A stretch of 5,954 nt of DNA, taken from the NCBI GenBank assembly GCA_949840475.1, contig CATKXA010000064.1, positions 1 through 5,954 of the forward strand. Reading direction: 5' to 3'. The notes under the pieces are model-generated. The model did not search any database and was not told the DNA's origin. It saw nothing but the letters and a program-made list of their open reading frames with translations. Source of the DNA: an uncultured Thermoanaerobacterales bacterium (GTDB lineage: Bacteria > Bacillota > Clostridia > Christensenellales > UBA1242). Made by a program: the position numbers and the translations under genes. Shown here piece after piece: positions 1-5,545 of this stretch; position 1 is the stretch's first letter; the number at the start of each line of letters is the position of its first letter.

Positions 1-14
1 TCTAACTTTGTTAT

Positions 15-73
15 TTAAAAAATTCCAAGACAGTCATTTATGCTAAGTAAACTCTTGCCTTGGAATTTTTTAA
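15..73. repeat. Long perfect inverted repeat (hairpin) with T-rich flank, possible terminator or structured RNA
   Basis: Positions 15-29 and 59-73 are perfect reverse complements over 15 bp (arms contain AATTCCAAG and CTTGGAATT), separated by 29 bases. Each arm ends in a run of six T on its own strand, so transcription in either direction would give a stem followed by U's. The loop is long for a simple terminator and contains weak complementarity of its own. The stretch 74-179 holds no reading frame of note, only a small hairpin at 88-105. This could be the terminator of a gene beyond the left edge, or the 3' end of a small RNA read on the minus strand. I cannot tell which. Confidence 0.4.
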
Positions 74-179
74 TGCCTCGTTATAAATGCAAAATTAGCC
101 TTGCAAAAGGTTTAGTGCAGCAAAACGAACTCTTCGCCCTTTAAATGTAATAAGCATAATTATGAAAAATTTTTAAAAT

Positions 180-214
180 AAAAAACCGCTTTATATGAAA
201 TAAAGTGGTTTTTT
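180..214 (-). terminator. Rho-independent terminator downstream of the GH18 gene
   Basis: Positions 185-194 pair with 200-209 (one G-T pair) around a five-base loop. The stem is flanked by a run of A on the left and T on the right, so it works as a terminator on either strand. It lies about 40 bases past the stop codon of the minus-strand glycoside hydrolase gene, which is its most likely client. Confidence 0.75.
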
Positions 215-254
215 ATATTTTTAAAAGTAATATTTCTTAAAGTTCTTTTGATTT

Positions 255-1496
255 TTACATATAAAAGCCGTTTAGCTCTTTTAAAAATTCATATTGGTTT
301 TTAACGCCTTTGTTGCTGTCCATTTTTGCGTCACGGTTGATAGACCAATAAGAAACCATTCCGTACTTATGTTGTTTTGCATGGGCTACAACCTTTTTAG
401 TCATTTCAGTTGTAAAGATAGGGTATAGGTCGCTTTCGTAACCAATATCAACAGTTGCACCAGTTTTAGCATATGCTTGTGCATCTGTTAGGTTTGTACC
501 ATAGCTTGCCCAAATTTCTTTCATTTGTCTAATGCTATTTTCAATTGCACGGATTGATGCATCGCCGTAGTCTTCATTTGCGTATACGCCTGTGCCGTAA
601 CACATTGTCATTGAGTTAATAAGTGCAATATTTACACCTTGGTCAAGATATGCTCTAATGATATTAATTTGCTTCTCTTGCCAGCCGTTTGGCATGATTG
701 GTATTGTTAGCACAATTTCAATGCCAGTTTGGTCTTGAACTTTCTTGATAGCTTTTGCGTTTGCAATGTTGTTTGCATGCGTTTGGTTGCTTTCTTCAAT
801 ATCTAAGTCCATACGCTTTAAGTTGTAAGTATTAATTACATCTAAGTAAAAGTTTGTTAACTTATCAACGTCTGTGGTAACTATCCATGGTGCAGCACCG
901 AGCTGACCACCGATTGATATAGTGTACTTTGCACCCATTTTTTCAAGTTCAGTAATAGTTTGTTTGATTTTTGGATACTGATATCCGTCGTTTCCTTTTT
1001 CGCTTAGTTTGTATAAGCCGCCCCAGCCCCAACGTATGTTGCCTTTGCTATCTAGTGGGGTAGACATGTCTGGCTGAATGAAACCAAGGTTATAATAACT
1101 TATACCAGTATGTTCTTCCACTAGACCCATGTTTGGTACACCATTTAAACTGTATTGTGAGCCAATAGGAACCCAAGAAGAGAGGTCAACGAAAGGTGCT
1201 ACCACATGATAAGGCCAACCGCTTTTGCTCTTGCCTCCATCTGGCGGGGTGTAAGGCATGACGCATATTAATATAACAGACAAAACGAATAGAAAGCTTA
1301 GTACTGAAATTATAGGAATATACATCATTTTCCATTCTTTTGAAAAAACGTAATGATATCCAGCACGTTTTTTGTGTGCTTTTGCGTTTTTTGCATTTAA
1401 TTTGCTGGTATTTTCCATATTTGACTGATTATTTGATTTGTTTTTCGCACTTTTACTATAATTTCGCGACTTTTTACTTGTATTTTTGTTATCCAT
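255..1496 (-). CDS. Membrane-anchored family 18 glycoside hydrolase (chitinase-like)
   Basis: This 413-residue protein has a Lys/Asn/Ser-rich cytoplasmic tail (1-56), one membrane helix (about 57-82) and an extracellular GH18 TIM-barrel domain. ATG at 1496 is chosen because a GGAG site lies six bases upstream; an in-frame GTG at 1508 overlaps that site and would only add four residues. GH18 signs are the SIGG strand-3 motif (194-197), the catalytic strand-4 segment with D230, D232 and E234 (E234 would be the acid), MTMCYG (296-301) and SYWSINRD (382-389) near the end. GH18 enzymes cleave beta-1,4 N-acetylglucosamine linkages by substrate-assisted catalysis. Two family positions differ: the first Asp of DxxDxDxE is Lys227, and the Asp usual in MTMDYG is Cys299. 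Substrate is unknown; chitin, peptidoglycan-related glycans or host N-glycans are all possible. It is monocistronic, transcribed away from the gene at 1678. Confidence 0.88.
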   Translation of the reverse strand: MDNKNTSKKSRNYSKSAKNKSNNQSNMENTSKLNAKNAKAHKKRAGYHYVFSKEWKMMYIPIISVLSFLFVLSVILICVMPYTPPDGGKSKSGWPYHVVAPFVDLSSWVPIGSQYSLNGVPNMGLVEEHTGISYYNLGFIQPDMSTPLDSKGNIRWGWGGLYKLSEKGNDGYQYPKIKQTITELEKMGAKYTISIGGQLGAAPWIVTTDVDKLTNFYLDVINTYNLKRMDLDIEESNQTHANNIANAKAIKKVQDQTGIEIVLTIPIMPNGWQEKQINIIRAYLDQGVNIALINSMTMCYGTGVYANEDYGDASIRAIENSIRQMKEIWASYGTNLTDAQAYAKTGATVDIGYESDLYPIFTTEMTKKVVAHAKQHKYGMVSYWSINRDAKMDSNKGVKNQYEFLKELNGFYM

Positions 1497-1525
1497 TGTT
1501 ATCTCCACATGTTTGTTAGAGATAG

Positions 1526-1545
1526 TATTTGTAGAAATACAAATA
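1526..1545. promoter_or_regulatory. 20-bp perfect palindrome in the leader of the GH18 gene
   Basis: TATTTGTA at 1526-1533 and TACAAATA at 1538-1545 are perfect reverse complements around GAAA. The element ends about 30 bases upstream of the GH18 start codon. It could be an operator for a dimeric repressor or an AT-rich leader hairpin. No convincing minus-strand sigma-A promoter could be picked out in 1497-1677, so its placement relative to the transcription start is unknown. Confidence 0.35.
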
Positions 1546-1595
1546 AATATTTATGGAAATGGTAAACTATTTATAATTTATCAAACAACACGGTA

Positions 1596-1624
1596 TTGAC
1601 TTATAATTATATAGGTATTATAAT
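1596..1624 (+). promoter_or_regulatory. Sigma-A type promoter of the transglutaminase-like operon
   Basis: TTGACT at 1596-1601 and TATAAT at 1619-1624 are separated by exactly 17 bases. Transcription would start near 1631, giving a leader of about 45 bases before the ATG at 1678. The match differs from consensus at one of twelve positions. Confidence 0.78.
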
Positions 1625-1677
1625 AAATATATATTACTAAAATAGCATATAAGCACGATTAAGAGGAAGCAATAAAA

Positions 1678-3396
1678 ATGGTTGAACTAGAACCACTACA
1701 TATAGTAGGAAAGAGAAGCATATTGGTGCCTAATGACCATTATGTTGTACAAAACTTCAGGAATTTACATTTTAAAGCAATTCCTTTGAGAGATAGTAAT
1801 GGTGTGAGGCGTGGGAATGAACATATAGTTTATGCACCTGCCCTTATGGAACAAATTGTTTTTAATAAAGATTACCTAAAAAAGCTCGCTGTGATTTACA
1901 AAGAAGGCACTAACAGTATGATTTCTTTTGCTTGCGAAAATGGTAAAGATATTGTTATTTTAAAAGAGTATTCATTAGCTTCCCTTGCTAGATTAATCAA
2001 TTACTATATAAAAAATAATCTAATTGAGATTGATGAAGAAAAGGGAAAGTACATCAATCGTATTTTGCATGCAGTAAACCCTAAACCTCTTATTAGGGAT
2101 ATCAAGAACAAGACATTTAATATTGTCATAGACGGTAAAGGCTATGAAGTTTCTGTTAAAGATATTTTTAAGTTGTTCTTAGAAGATTATAAGCTATTAA
2201 ATAATTTATATGATGTTGATACTTATAATTCCTTTAACATAAATCCAAGAAAATTTATATATGCCGCAATGATGTATGCTAAGAAGACTAAATTGTTTAA
2301 TCGATTTATGTTTGACGAGGGCTCAGAACTTTTTTACAAAAGGCTGATAAATAATGATTTTATAGATTTTTATGCCTATAACACTATTATAAAGACTGAA
2401 GACCCATTCACTCAAGGTATCAATTTAAACGAAGAATTGGTTGATTATGTTTTGAAAGATATGCCAAGAGAGTACGATGCGTTAAAAAAGTCTATTTATG
2501 TTTATATTAAGCTTTGCAAATTATTTGATTATGCTCCAGGTTATTACGCAAGCTATAACGGTGGTAGGGCTTTTGAGTATCATGAGAATATTTTGCATTT
2601 GGAAGAAATAACTCCAACAAACAGGGAAGTAGTATGTTATGAGTTTTCCGCTGTTTTTGCTAGATTTTTGGCACGGTTTGGTATTGATTATGTGTATCGC
2701 TGCTACAATATGGATTACTATGGGGCCGACCACACGTTTATAAATTATAGAGTGGGCGATATGATAGTTAGTGCAAATGGTATTGATGGCTATTTGTATA
2801 ATGATATGTATTATGCTAAGATCGGAGGTTGTTTGGAAGGTCTTAGCTGCATGAATATAAATATTGATACCAATGAAAAGTTTGATGATACTTATAATGA
2901 CGTGTATTTGGAAATAGTAAGGCAGGACAAACATCAAAAGTCATATCAGCATCCATTTAACCAAACTTTATTAATGTACAGAAGTCAAATGGAGAGCGGG
3001 AAAGTTTTTATTCCCATTGAGGAAAAAATTGATATTTTAAAGACTCAAATGTCTGGCATTGAATTGCCAAAGATGTCTACAATAGCGTACTTGAAGCAAT
3101 TAGCGTCAATATTATTTAAAGAGCAGGAAAGCAATAGAACCTTTAACTTCTCTATTGTTTATGAAAAAGTTGATAGCGACATGACAGATAAGATGCCTCT
3201 TGTGGTTTTGCAATTTAAAGAGCCTAAAGATAGAGAGCGTGGGATTTATACAATTCGTTATTTGACTTATAACTCTATGGGTGAGTTTGTTGAAGTGGAT
3301 AAAAAAGAGATAAATAAAAGATTCAAAAACGGGGAATGTGGCCCAATACATAACTTTGCAAGGCATGAGGTTTGGGGGATTGAACGAGAAAAATAG
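1678..3396 (+). CDS. Large protein with a transglutaminase-like (Cys-His) domain, function unknown
   Basis: This 572-residue protein has no signal peptide or membrane segment, so it should be cytoplasmic. Residues 1-250 match nothing I recognise. Residues about 262-385 look like a transglutaminase/papain-like core: a helix resembling the usual entry helix (about 266-285), then VVCYEFSAVFARFLARFGI with candidate nucleophile C320, then DHTFINYRVGD with candidate H352. The third residue, normally Asp 14-17 positions after the His, is best matched by N367, with D370 as an alternative. Bacterial members of this superfamily are mostly proteases, peptidoglycan-linked hydrolases or acyl transferases; assigning one of these here would be a guess. 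The last 190 residues are also unassigned. The start is supported by AGAGGAAG ending eight bases before the ATG and by the promoter at 1596. The 77-codon gene follows after 21 bases, probably co-transcribed. Confidence 0.8.
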   Translation: MVELEPLHIVGKRSILVPNDHYVVQNFRNLHFKAIPLRDSNGVRRGNEHIVYAPALMEQIVFNKDYLKKLAVIYKEGTNSMISFACENGKDIVILKEYSLASLARLINYYIKNNLIEIDEEKGKYINRILHAVNPKPLIRDIKNKTFNIVIDGKGYEVSVKDIFKLFLEDYKLLNNLYDVDTYNSFNINPRKFIYAAMMYAKKTKLFNRFMFDEGSELFYKRLINNDFIDFYAYNTIIKTEDPFTQGINLNEELVDYVLKDMPREYDALKKSIYVYIKLCKLFDYAPGYYASYNGGRAFEYHENILHLEEITPTNREVVCYEFSAVFARFLARFGIDYVYRCYNMDYYGADHTFINYRVGDMIVSANGIDGYLYNDMYYAKIGGCLEGLSCMNINIDTNEKFDDTYNDVYLEIVRQDKHQKSYQHPFNQTLLMYRSQMESGKVFIPIEEKIDILKTQMSGIELPKMSTIAYLKQLASILFKEQESNRTFNFSIVYEKVDSDMTDKMPLVVLQFKEPKDRERGIYTIRYLTYNSMGEFVEVDKKEINKRFKNGECGPIHNFARHEVWGIEREK

Positions 3397-3417
3397 TTTT
3401 TTACCAACGGAGGATTT

Positions 3418-3651
3418 ATGTTAAAATTTCTAAAAGAGAGAAATGCTTCGCTTATAAAAAAATATGAGGGCGTAGACAATGCCTTATATAATAAGCAAAA
3501 AGTGATTTCTCAATTACTGATGAATGATAATTGTTTTTTTGAAATCCCTATTGAGATTGCATATTCGATTCTTAGTGACCTAGAAATAGAACAAGGGGAT
3601 ATTAAAAAAATTTATTTGGAGCTTACTAAGCCGGTAGCATTTAATGGTTAA
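3418..3651 (+). CDS. Small hypothetical protein, second gene of the transglutaminase-like operon
   Basis: I do not recognise this 77-residue protein. A strong GGAGG site lies five bases before the ATG, and the gene begins 21 bases after the preceding stop, with no terminator or promoter between, so it is very likely co-transcribed with the transglutaminase-like gene. The product is soluble, without a signal peptide or membrane segment. Its first half is Lys-rich and predicted by eye to be helical; its second half alternates hydrophobic and acidic residues (around residues 41-70). Possible roles are an accessory or partner protein of the larger neighbour, inferred only from position. No clear G+C-containing terminator follows; 3652-3756 contains only weak A+T inverted repeats. 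Confidence 0.7.
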   Translation: MLKFLKERNASLIKKYEGVDNALYNKQKVISQLLMNDNCFFEIPIEIAYSILSDLEIEQGDIKKIYLELTKPVAFNG

Positions 3652-3756
3652 AATTAAATAGTGTCGGTATGATTTTGCGTAAGATAGAAATAAAATAATT
3701 GTTTTTTATTGCCATGTAGAATTATTCAATTTTTTTAATAAAATTGTTTAAATTTA

Positions 3757-3785
3757 TTGACATAAAATTGTGTACGTGATATTAT
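3757..3785 (+). promoter_or_regulatory. Strong sigma-A promoter of the tRNA operon
   Basis: TTGACA at 3757-3762 and TATTAT at 3780-3785 are separated by 17 bases, and TGA immediately precedes the -10 box, giving an extended -10 element. Transcription would start near 3792, leaving a leader of about 40 bases before tRNA-Gly. That leader contains GTTAAC-TGTT-GTTAAC at 3813-3828, a small hairpin just upstream of the RNase P cleavage site. Confidence 0.82.
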
Positions 3786-3831
3786 TCTTTAGCATGTTGG
3801 TTTGATATGCGTGTTAACTGTTGTTAACTAT

Positions 3832-3905
3832 GCGGGTGTAGCTCAATGGTAGAGTTCCAGCCTTCCAAGCTGGCTGCGTGGGTCCGATTCCCATCACCCG
3901 CTCCA
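3832..3905 (+). tRNA. tRNA-Gly (anticodon TCC)
   Basis: The acceptor stem GCGGGTG (3832-3838) pairs with CACCCGC (3895-3901). The D arm GCTCAATGGTAGAGT, a five-pair anticodon stem (CCAGC/GCTGG) with loop CTTCCAA, and a T arm with loop TCCGATT are all present. Discriminator T is followed by an encoded CCA. The T loop reads TCCGATT rather than the common TTCGAAT. It is the first gene of the operon. Confidence 0.96.
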
Positions 3906-3992
3906 TTTCTTACAAAGGAAAGGGTAGAGAACTTTAAAAATCGACTTTGTTTATGGGGATTACCGTTTTAACAAAGATTTAAGGCATTTCAT

Positions 3993-4069
3993 GTGCCTGT
4001 AGCTCAGCTGGATAGAGCATCGCCCTTCTAAGGCGAGGGTCAGGGGTTCGAATCCCTTCAGGCACACCA
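3993..4069 (+). tRNA. tRNA-Arg (anticodon TCT)
   Basis: The acceptor stem GTGCCTG (3993-3999) pairs with CAGGCAC (4059-4065). The anticodon stem TCGCC/GGCGA encloses loop CTTCTAA, which reads AGA. The T arm has the standard TTCGAAT loop, and CCA is encoded. An 87-base spacer separates it from tRNA-Gly, the second longest gap in the cluster, with an inverted repeat at 3945-3976. Confidence 0.97.
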
Positions 4070-4082
4070 ATAATCGCCATGT

Positions 4083-4160
4083 GGTGGGTATAGCTCAGTT
4101 GGTTAGAGCGCCAGGTTGTGGCCCTGGAGGTCGTGGGTTCGAATCCCACTACTCACCCCA
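4083..4160 (+). tRNA. tRNA-His (anticodon GTG)
   Basis: The acceptor stem GTGGGTA (4084-4090) pairs with TACTCAC (4150-4156), with one G-T pair. The extra G at 4083 faces discriminator C4157, the G-1:C73 pair that identifies tRNA-His. Anticodon stem CCAGG/CCTGG encloses loop TTGTGGC. CCA is encoded at 4158-4160. Confidence 0.97.
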
Positions 4161-4176
4161 AACAAACTCATAATAA

Positions 4177-4251
4177 TGGGGTGTCGCCAAGCGGTAAGGC
4201 ACGAGACTTTGACTCTCGCACTCGTAGGTTCAAATCCTGCCACCCCAGCCA
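4177..4251 (+). tRNA. tRNA-Gln (anticodon TTG)
   Basis: The acceptor stem TGGGGTG pairs with CACCCCA, the discriminator is G, and CCA is encoded. Anticodon stem CGAGA/TCTCG encloses loop CTTTGAC, which reads CAA (and CAG by wobble). It is nearly identical to the next gene in the acceptor and D regions. Confidence 0.97.
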
Positions 4252-4265
4252 AAAAACACCTATAG

Positions 4266-4340
4266 TGGGGTGTCGCCAAGCGGTAAGGCATGGGACTCTG
4301 ACTCCCACATTCGAGGGTTCGAATCCTTCCACCCCAGCCA
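4266..4340 (+). tRNA. tRNA-Gln (anticodon CTG)
   Basis: It has the same acceptor stem, D arm and G-CCA end as the preceding tRNA-Gln, but the anticodon stem is TGGGA/TCCCA and the loop is CTCTGAC, reading CAG only. The T stem also differs. Spacing to the previous gene is 14 bases, which suggests an old tandem duplication followed by divergence of the anticodon and T arms. Confidence 0.96.
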
Positions 4341-4435
4341 AACATATAAATATGAAAAATTGGCAAAACACAATTTAATAAAAAAACAACAAACTGGACG
4401 AGTCCACTTGCTAAAAAGTGTGGGAACTATAATAT
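4341..4435 (+). other. Spacer in the tRNA operon with two overlapping hairpins
   Basis: This 95-base gap is the longest in the cluster; other spacers near it are 11-16 bases. Its first half is A-rich and featureless. The second half contains TGGA-CGAG-TCCA (4395-4406) and CACTT/AAGTG (4405-4409 with 4416-4420), which share bases and cannot both form fully. TATAAT at 4428-4433 is too close to the tRNA-Lys 5' end to be its promoter. No reading frame is supported. Confidence 0.35.
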
Positions 4436-4511
4436 GGTTCGCTAGCTCAGTCGGTAGAGCACTTGACTTTTAATCAAGGGGTCCCGGGTTCGAATCCCGG
4501 GCGAGCCACCA
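4436..4511 (+). tRNA. tRNA-Lys (anticodon TTT)
   Basis: The acceptor stem GGTTCGC (4436-4442) pairs with GCGAGCC (4501-4507), with one T-G pair. Anticodon stem CTTGA/TCAAG encloses loop CTTTTAA, reading AAA and AAG. The T arm is CCGGG/CCCGG with loop TTCGAAT. CCA is encoded at 4509-4511. Confidence 0.97.
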
Positions 4512-4522
4512 AACACGTCCTT

Positions 4523-4607
4523 GCGGTTGTGGTGAAATTGGCAGACACGCTAGACTTAGGATCTAGTGCCGAGAGGCGTGGGGGTTCAAGTCCCTTCAAC
4601 CGCACCA
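4523..4607 (+). tRNA. tRNA-Leu (anticodon TAG)
   Basis: The acceptor stem GCGGTTG (4523-4529) pairs with CAACCGC (4597-4603). Anticodon stem CTAGA/TCTAG encloses loop CTTAGGA. The long variable arm (around TGCCGAGAGGCGT) makes it a class II tRNA, as expected for leucine. CCA is encoded. It is the last gene of the operon, followed at once by the terminator. Confidence 0.97.
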
Positions 4608-4614
4608 TAGAATT

Positions 4615-4640
4615 AAAGCAGACATTTATGTCTGCTTTTT
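4615..4640 (+). terminator. Rho-independent terminator of the tRNA operon
   Basis: GCAGACA (4618-4624) and TGTCTGC (4629-4635) form a perfect stem around TTTA, extended by A's pairing with the T run at 4636-4640. It lies eight bases past the tRNA-Leu CCA end and closes the operon. Confidence 0.93.
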
Positions 4641-4667
4641 CTATGCCAGCTTTCAAACAAATTATAG

Positions 4668-4696
4668 TTGAAAAGTATAGGAAATTATAGTATAAT
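4668..4696 (+). promoter_or_regulatory. Sigma-A type promoter of the unknown gene at 4721
   Basis: TTGAAA at 4668-4673 and TATAAT at 4691-4696 are separated by 17 bases. Transcription would start near 4703, giving a leader of about 18 bases that contains the ribosome binding site. It sits just after the tRNA terminator, so the downstream genes form a separate unit. Confidence 0.75.
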
Positions 4697-4720
4697 TAAG
4701 TTATAAACGAGGTAAAAAAT

Positions 4721-4897
4721 ATGGCAGTTGTGGGTCTTGATAGTACAGCAATGATGGCGATGCGAGATAATTTAAGTCAATATGATTTACAAATTAAAAT
4801 AAGTTCGGCTCCATCTGAAAACGAAATTCTTAGAATAATAGATTTTTTAAAGCAAGGTCAAGAAATGAACACGAAAGTCAACAAAACAATACTGTAA
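4721..4897 (+). CDS. 58-codon frame of unknown function, probably the 5' part of a split gene
   Basis: The ATG is preceded by CGAGGT with a seven-base gap and by a good promoter, so translation very likely starts here. The frame encodes 58 residues: a Met-rich start, then a helical segment (about residues 32-45, SENEILRIIDFLKQ) and a short polar tail that ends at TAA. It overlaps by 64 bases a longer frame in the -1 register (open 4834-5442). That frame has no good start, so the two most likely belong to one gene of about 240 residues. The junction may be T TTT TTA at 4843-4849 or the AAA at 4863-4865. I recognise no family. Left as an independent small protein, it would still be well supported at its 5' end. 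Confidence 0.55.
   Translation: MAVVGLDSTAMMAMRDNLSQYDLQIKISSAPSENEILRIIDFLKQGQEMNTKVNKTIL
4843..4849 (+). other. In-phase T TTT TTA slippery heptamer at a -1 frame overlap
   Basis: In the frame starting at 4721 the codons here read GAT TTT TTA, so the heptamer is split as T TTT TTA, the phase needed for tandem -1 slippage. The -1 frame is open from 4834 to 5442. No Shine-Dalgarno-like stimulator lies 10-14 bases upstream and no stable hairpin lies 5-9 bases downstream; the nearest stem is TAGGA/TCCTA at 4899-4912. The same run of six T's is also a natural site for a replication or sequencing indel. Confidence 0.35.
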
Positions 4898-4926
4898 ATA
4901 GGAGTGCTCCTAAACCTGTAAACTAT

Positions 4927-5442
4927 GTGGACGAAAAGAGAGCTCAACTTTTAAGTAAAATTGAAGGGGCGAAAACTTCTAAGTATTATGATTTTTTAGT
5001 TTTGCCTTATGTTGACCCACAAACAAGGGAAAAGAAATCTTTTCTTTATATGCCAGCCAATTCAATACAGAATGCTGGGGCAAGTATATATGATGTTCCT
5101 GCTGCTTCCTCAAGTGATCCCATGGAGTCTTTGGCTCTTACATTCCCAAAATCTTTGTTTTCTGAATTTGTAACATCTGTTTTTATGAAAAGAGAAGCAT
5201 ATGAACAAACTGACATTGTCTGTTTGTTAGAATGCAGTGAAAATGGTAAGATAAAAAGCAATAAAAGAGTATACTTTGCAGATACTAGTTTAGAAAAAAT
5301 AGTTTGTGCTGATTTTGAGGCGATGAGTAAATACCAAAATAGTTTCCTAGTGTCTGACGATGCTAAAAAGATACTTGACTTATCAGAACGTAGGGTATAT
5401 AACCTTTATTTTGATGAAGATGCCCCAGGTAAGGAAGTTTAA
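4927..5442 (+). CDS. Protein of unknown function, probably the 3' part of a split gene
   Basis: The frame is open from 4834 and ends at TAA 5440-5442. The only usable start codon upstream of residue 40 is GTG at 4927, giving 171 residues, but the nearest purine-rich site (TAGGAG, 4899-4904) is 22 bases away and lies in a small TAGGA/TCCTA hairpin. The residues encoded upstream of that GTG (for example EHESQQNNTVNRSAPKPVNY) read like a natural polar linker. This supports continuous translation from the frame at 4721. The protein is soluble and slightly acidic, with alternating hydrophobic stretches (YYDFLVLPYVDP, LALTFPKSLFSEFV, RVYNLYFDED) suggesting a mixed alpha/beta fold. I do not recognise it. 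No clear terminator follows before the promoter at 5484. Confidence 0.6.
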   Translation: MDEKRAQLLSKIEGAKTSKYYDFLVLPYVDPQTREKKSFLYMPANSIQNAGASIYDVPAASSSDPMESLALTFPKSLFSEFVTSVFMKREAYEQTDIVCLLECSENGKIKSNKRVYFADTSLEKIVCADFEAMSKYQNSFLVSDDAKKILDLSERRVYNLYFDEDAPGKEV

Positions 5443-5483
5443 TAAGATAAACTACGTTTGTGCTGCGTTTTAAATAAAAAATA

Positions 5484-5512
5484 TTGACAATTATGGATAT
5501 TTATTTTATTAT
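5484..5512 (+). promoter_or_regulatory. Sigma-A type promoter of the right-edge gene
   Basis: TTGACA at 5484-5489 and TATTAT at 5507-5512 are separated by 17 bases, the same two hexamers and spacing as the tRNA operon promoter but without the TG extension. Transcription would start near 5519, about 27 bases before the ATG. Confidence 0.75.
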
Positions 5513-5545
5513 AAAATCGTAAAAATAAATGTTGAGGAGAGACTA

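Noticed and set aside
1506..1508. GTG at 1508 as the start of the glycoside hydrolase
   Set aside because: This codon overlaps the GGAG ribosome binding site that serves ATG 1496, so the shorter start is preferred.
2521..3479. Minus-strand frames of 138, 84 and 70 codons under the transglutaminase-like gene and its neighbour
   Set aside because: They are antisense shadows of well-supported plus-strand genes, without start signals of their own.
4103..4371. Overlapping minus-strand reading frames across the tRNA genes, with peptides such as GFEPTSARVKVSCLTAWRHP
   Set aside because: These are translations of tRNA genes on the wrong strand, a well-known annotation artefact. The tRNA structures fully explain the sequence.
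4428..4433. TATAAT as an internal promoter for tRNA-Lys
   Set aside because: It ends two bases before the mature tRNA, so transcription would start inside the gene, and no -35 box is in place.
4395..4435. Hammerhead-like or other small ribozyme motif in the tRNA spacer
   Set aside because: CTGGACGAGTCC superficially resembles a hammerhead core, but the required CTGANGA and GAAAC elements are missing.
4523..4640. tRNA-Leu as an integration site of a mobile element carrying the genes to its right
   Set aside because: No repeat of the tRNA 3' end and no integrase were seen within the window, and an intact terminator follows the tRNA directly.
4118..4690. Plus-strand reading frames running through tRNA-His to tRNA-Leu
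   Set aside because: They lie almost wholly within perfect tRNA genes and lack ribosome binding sites, so they are not coding.
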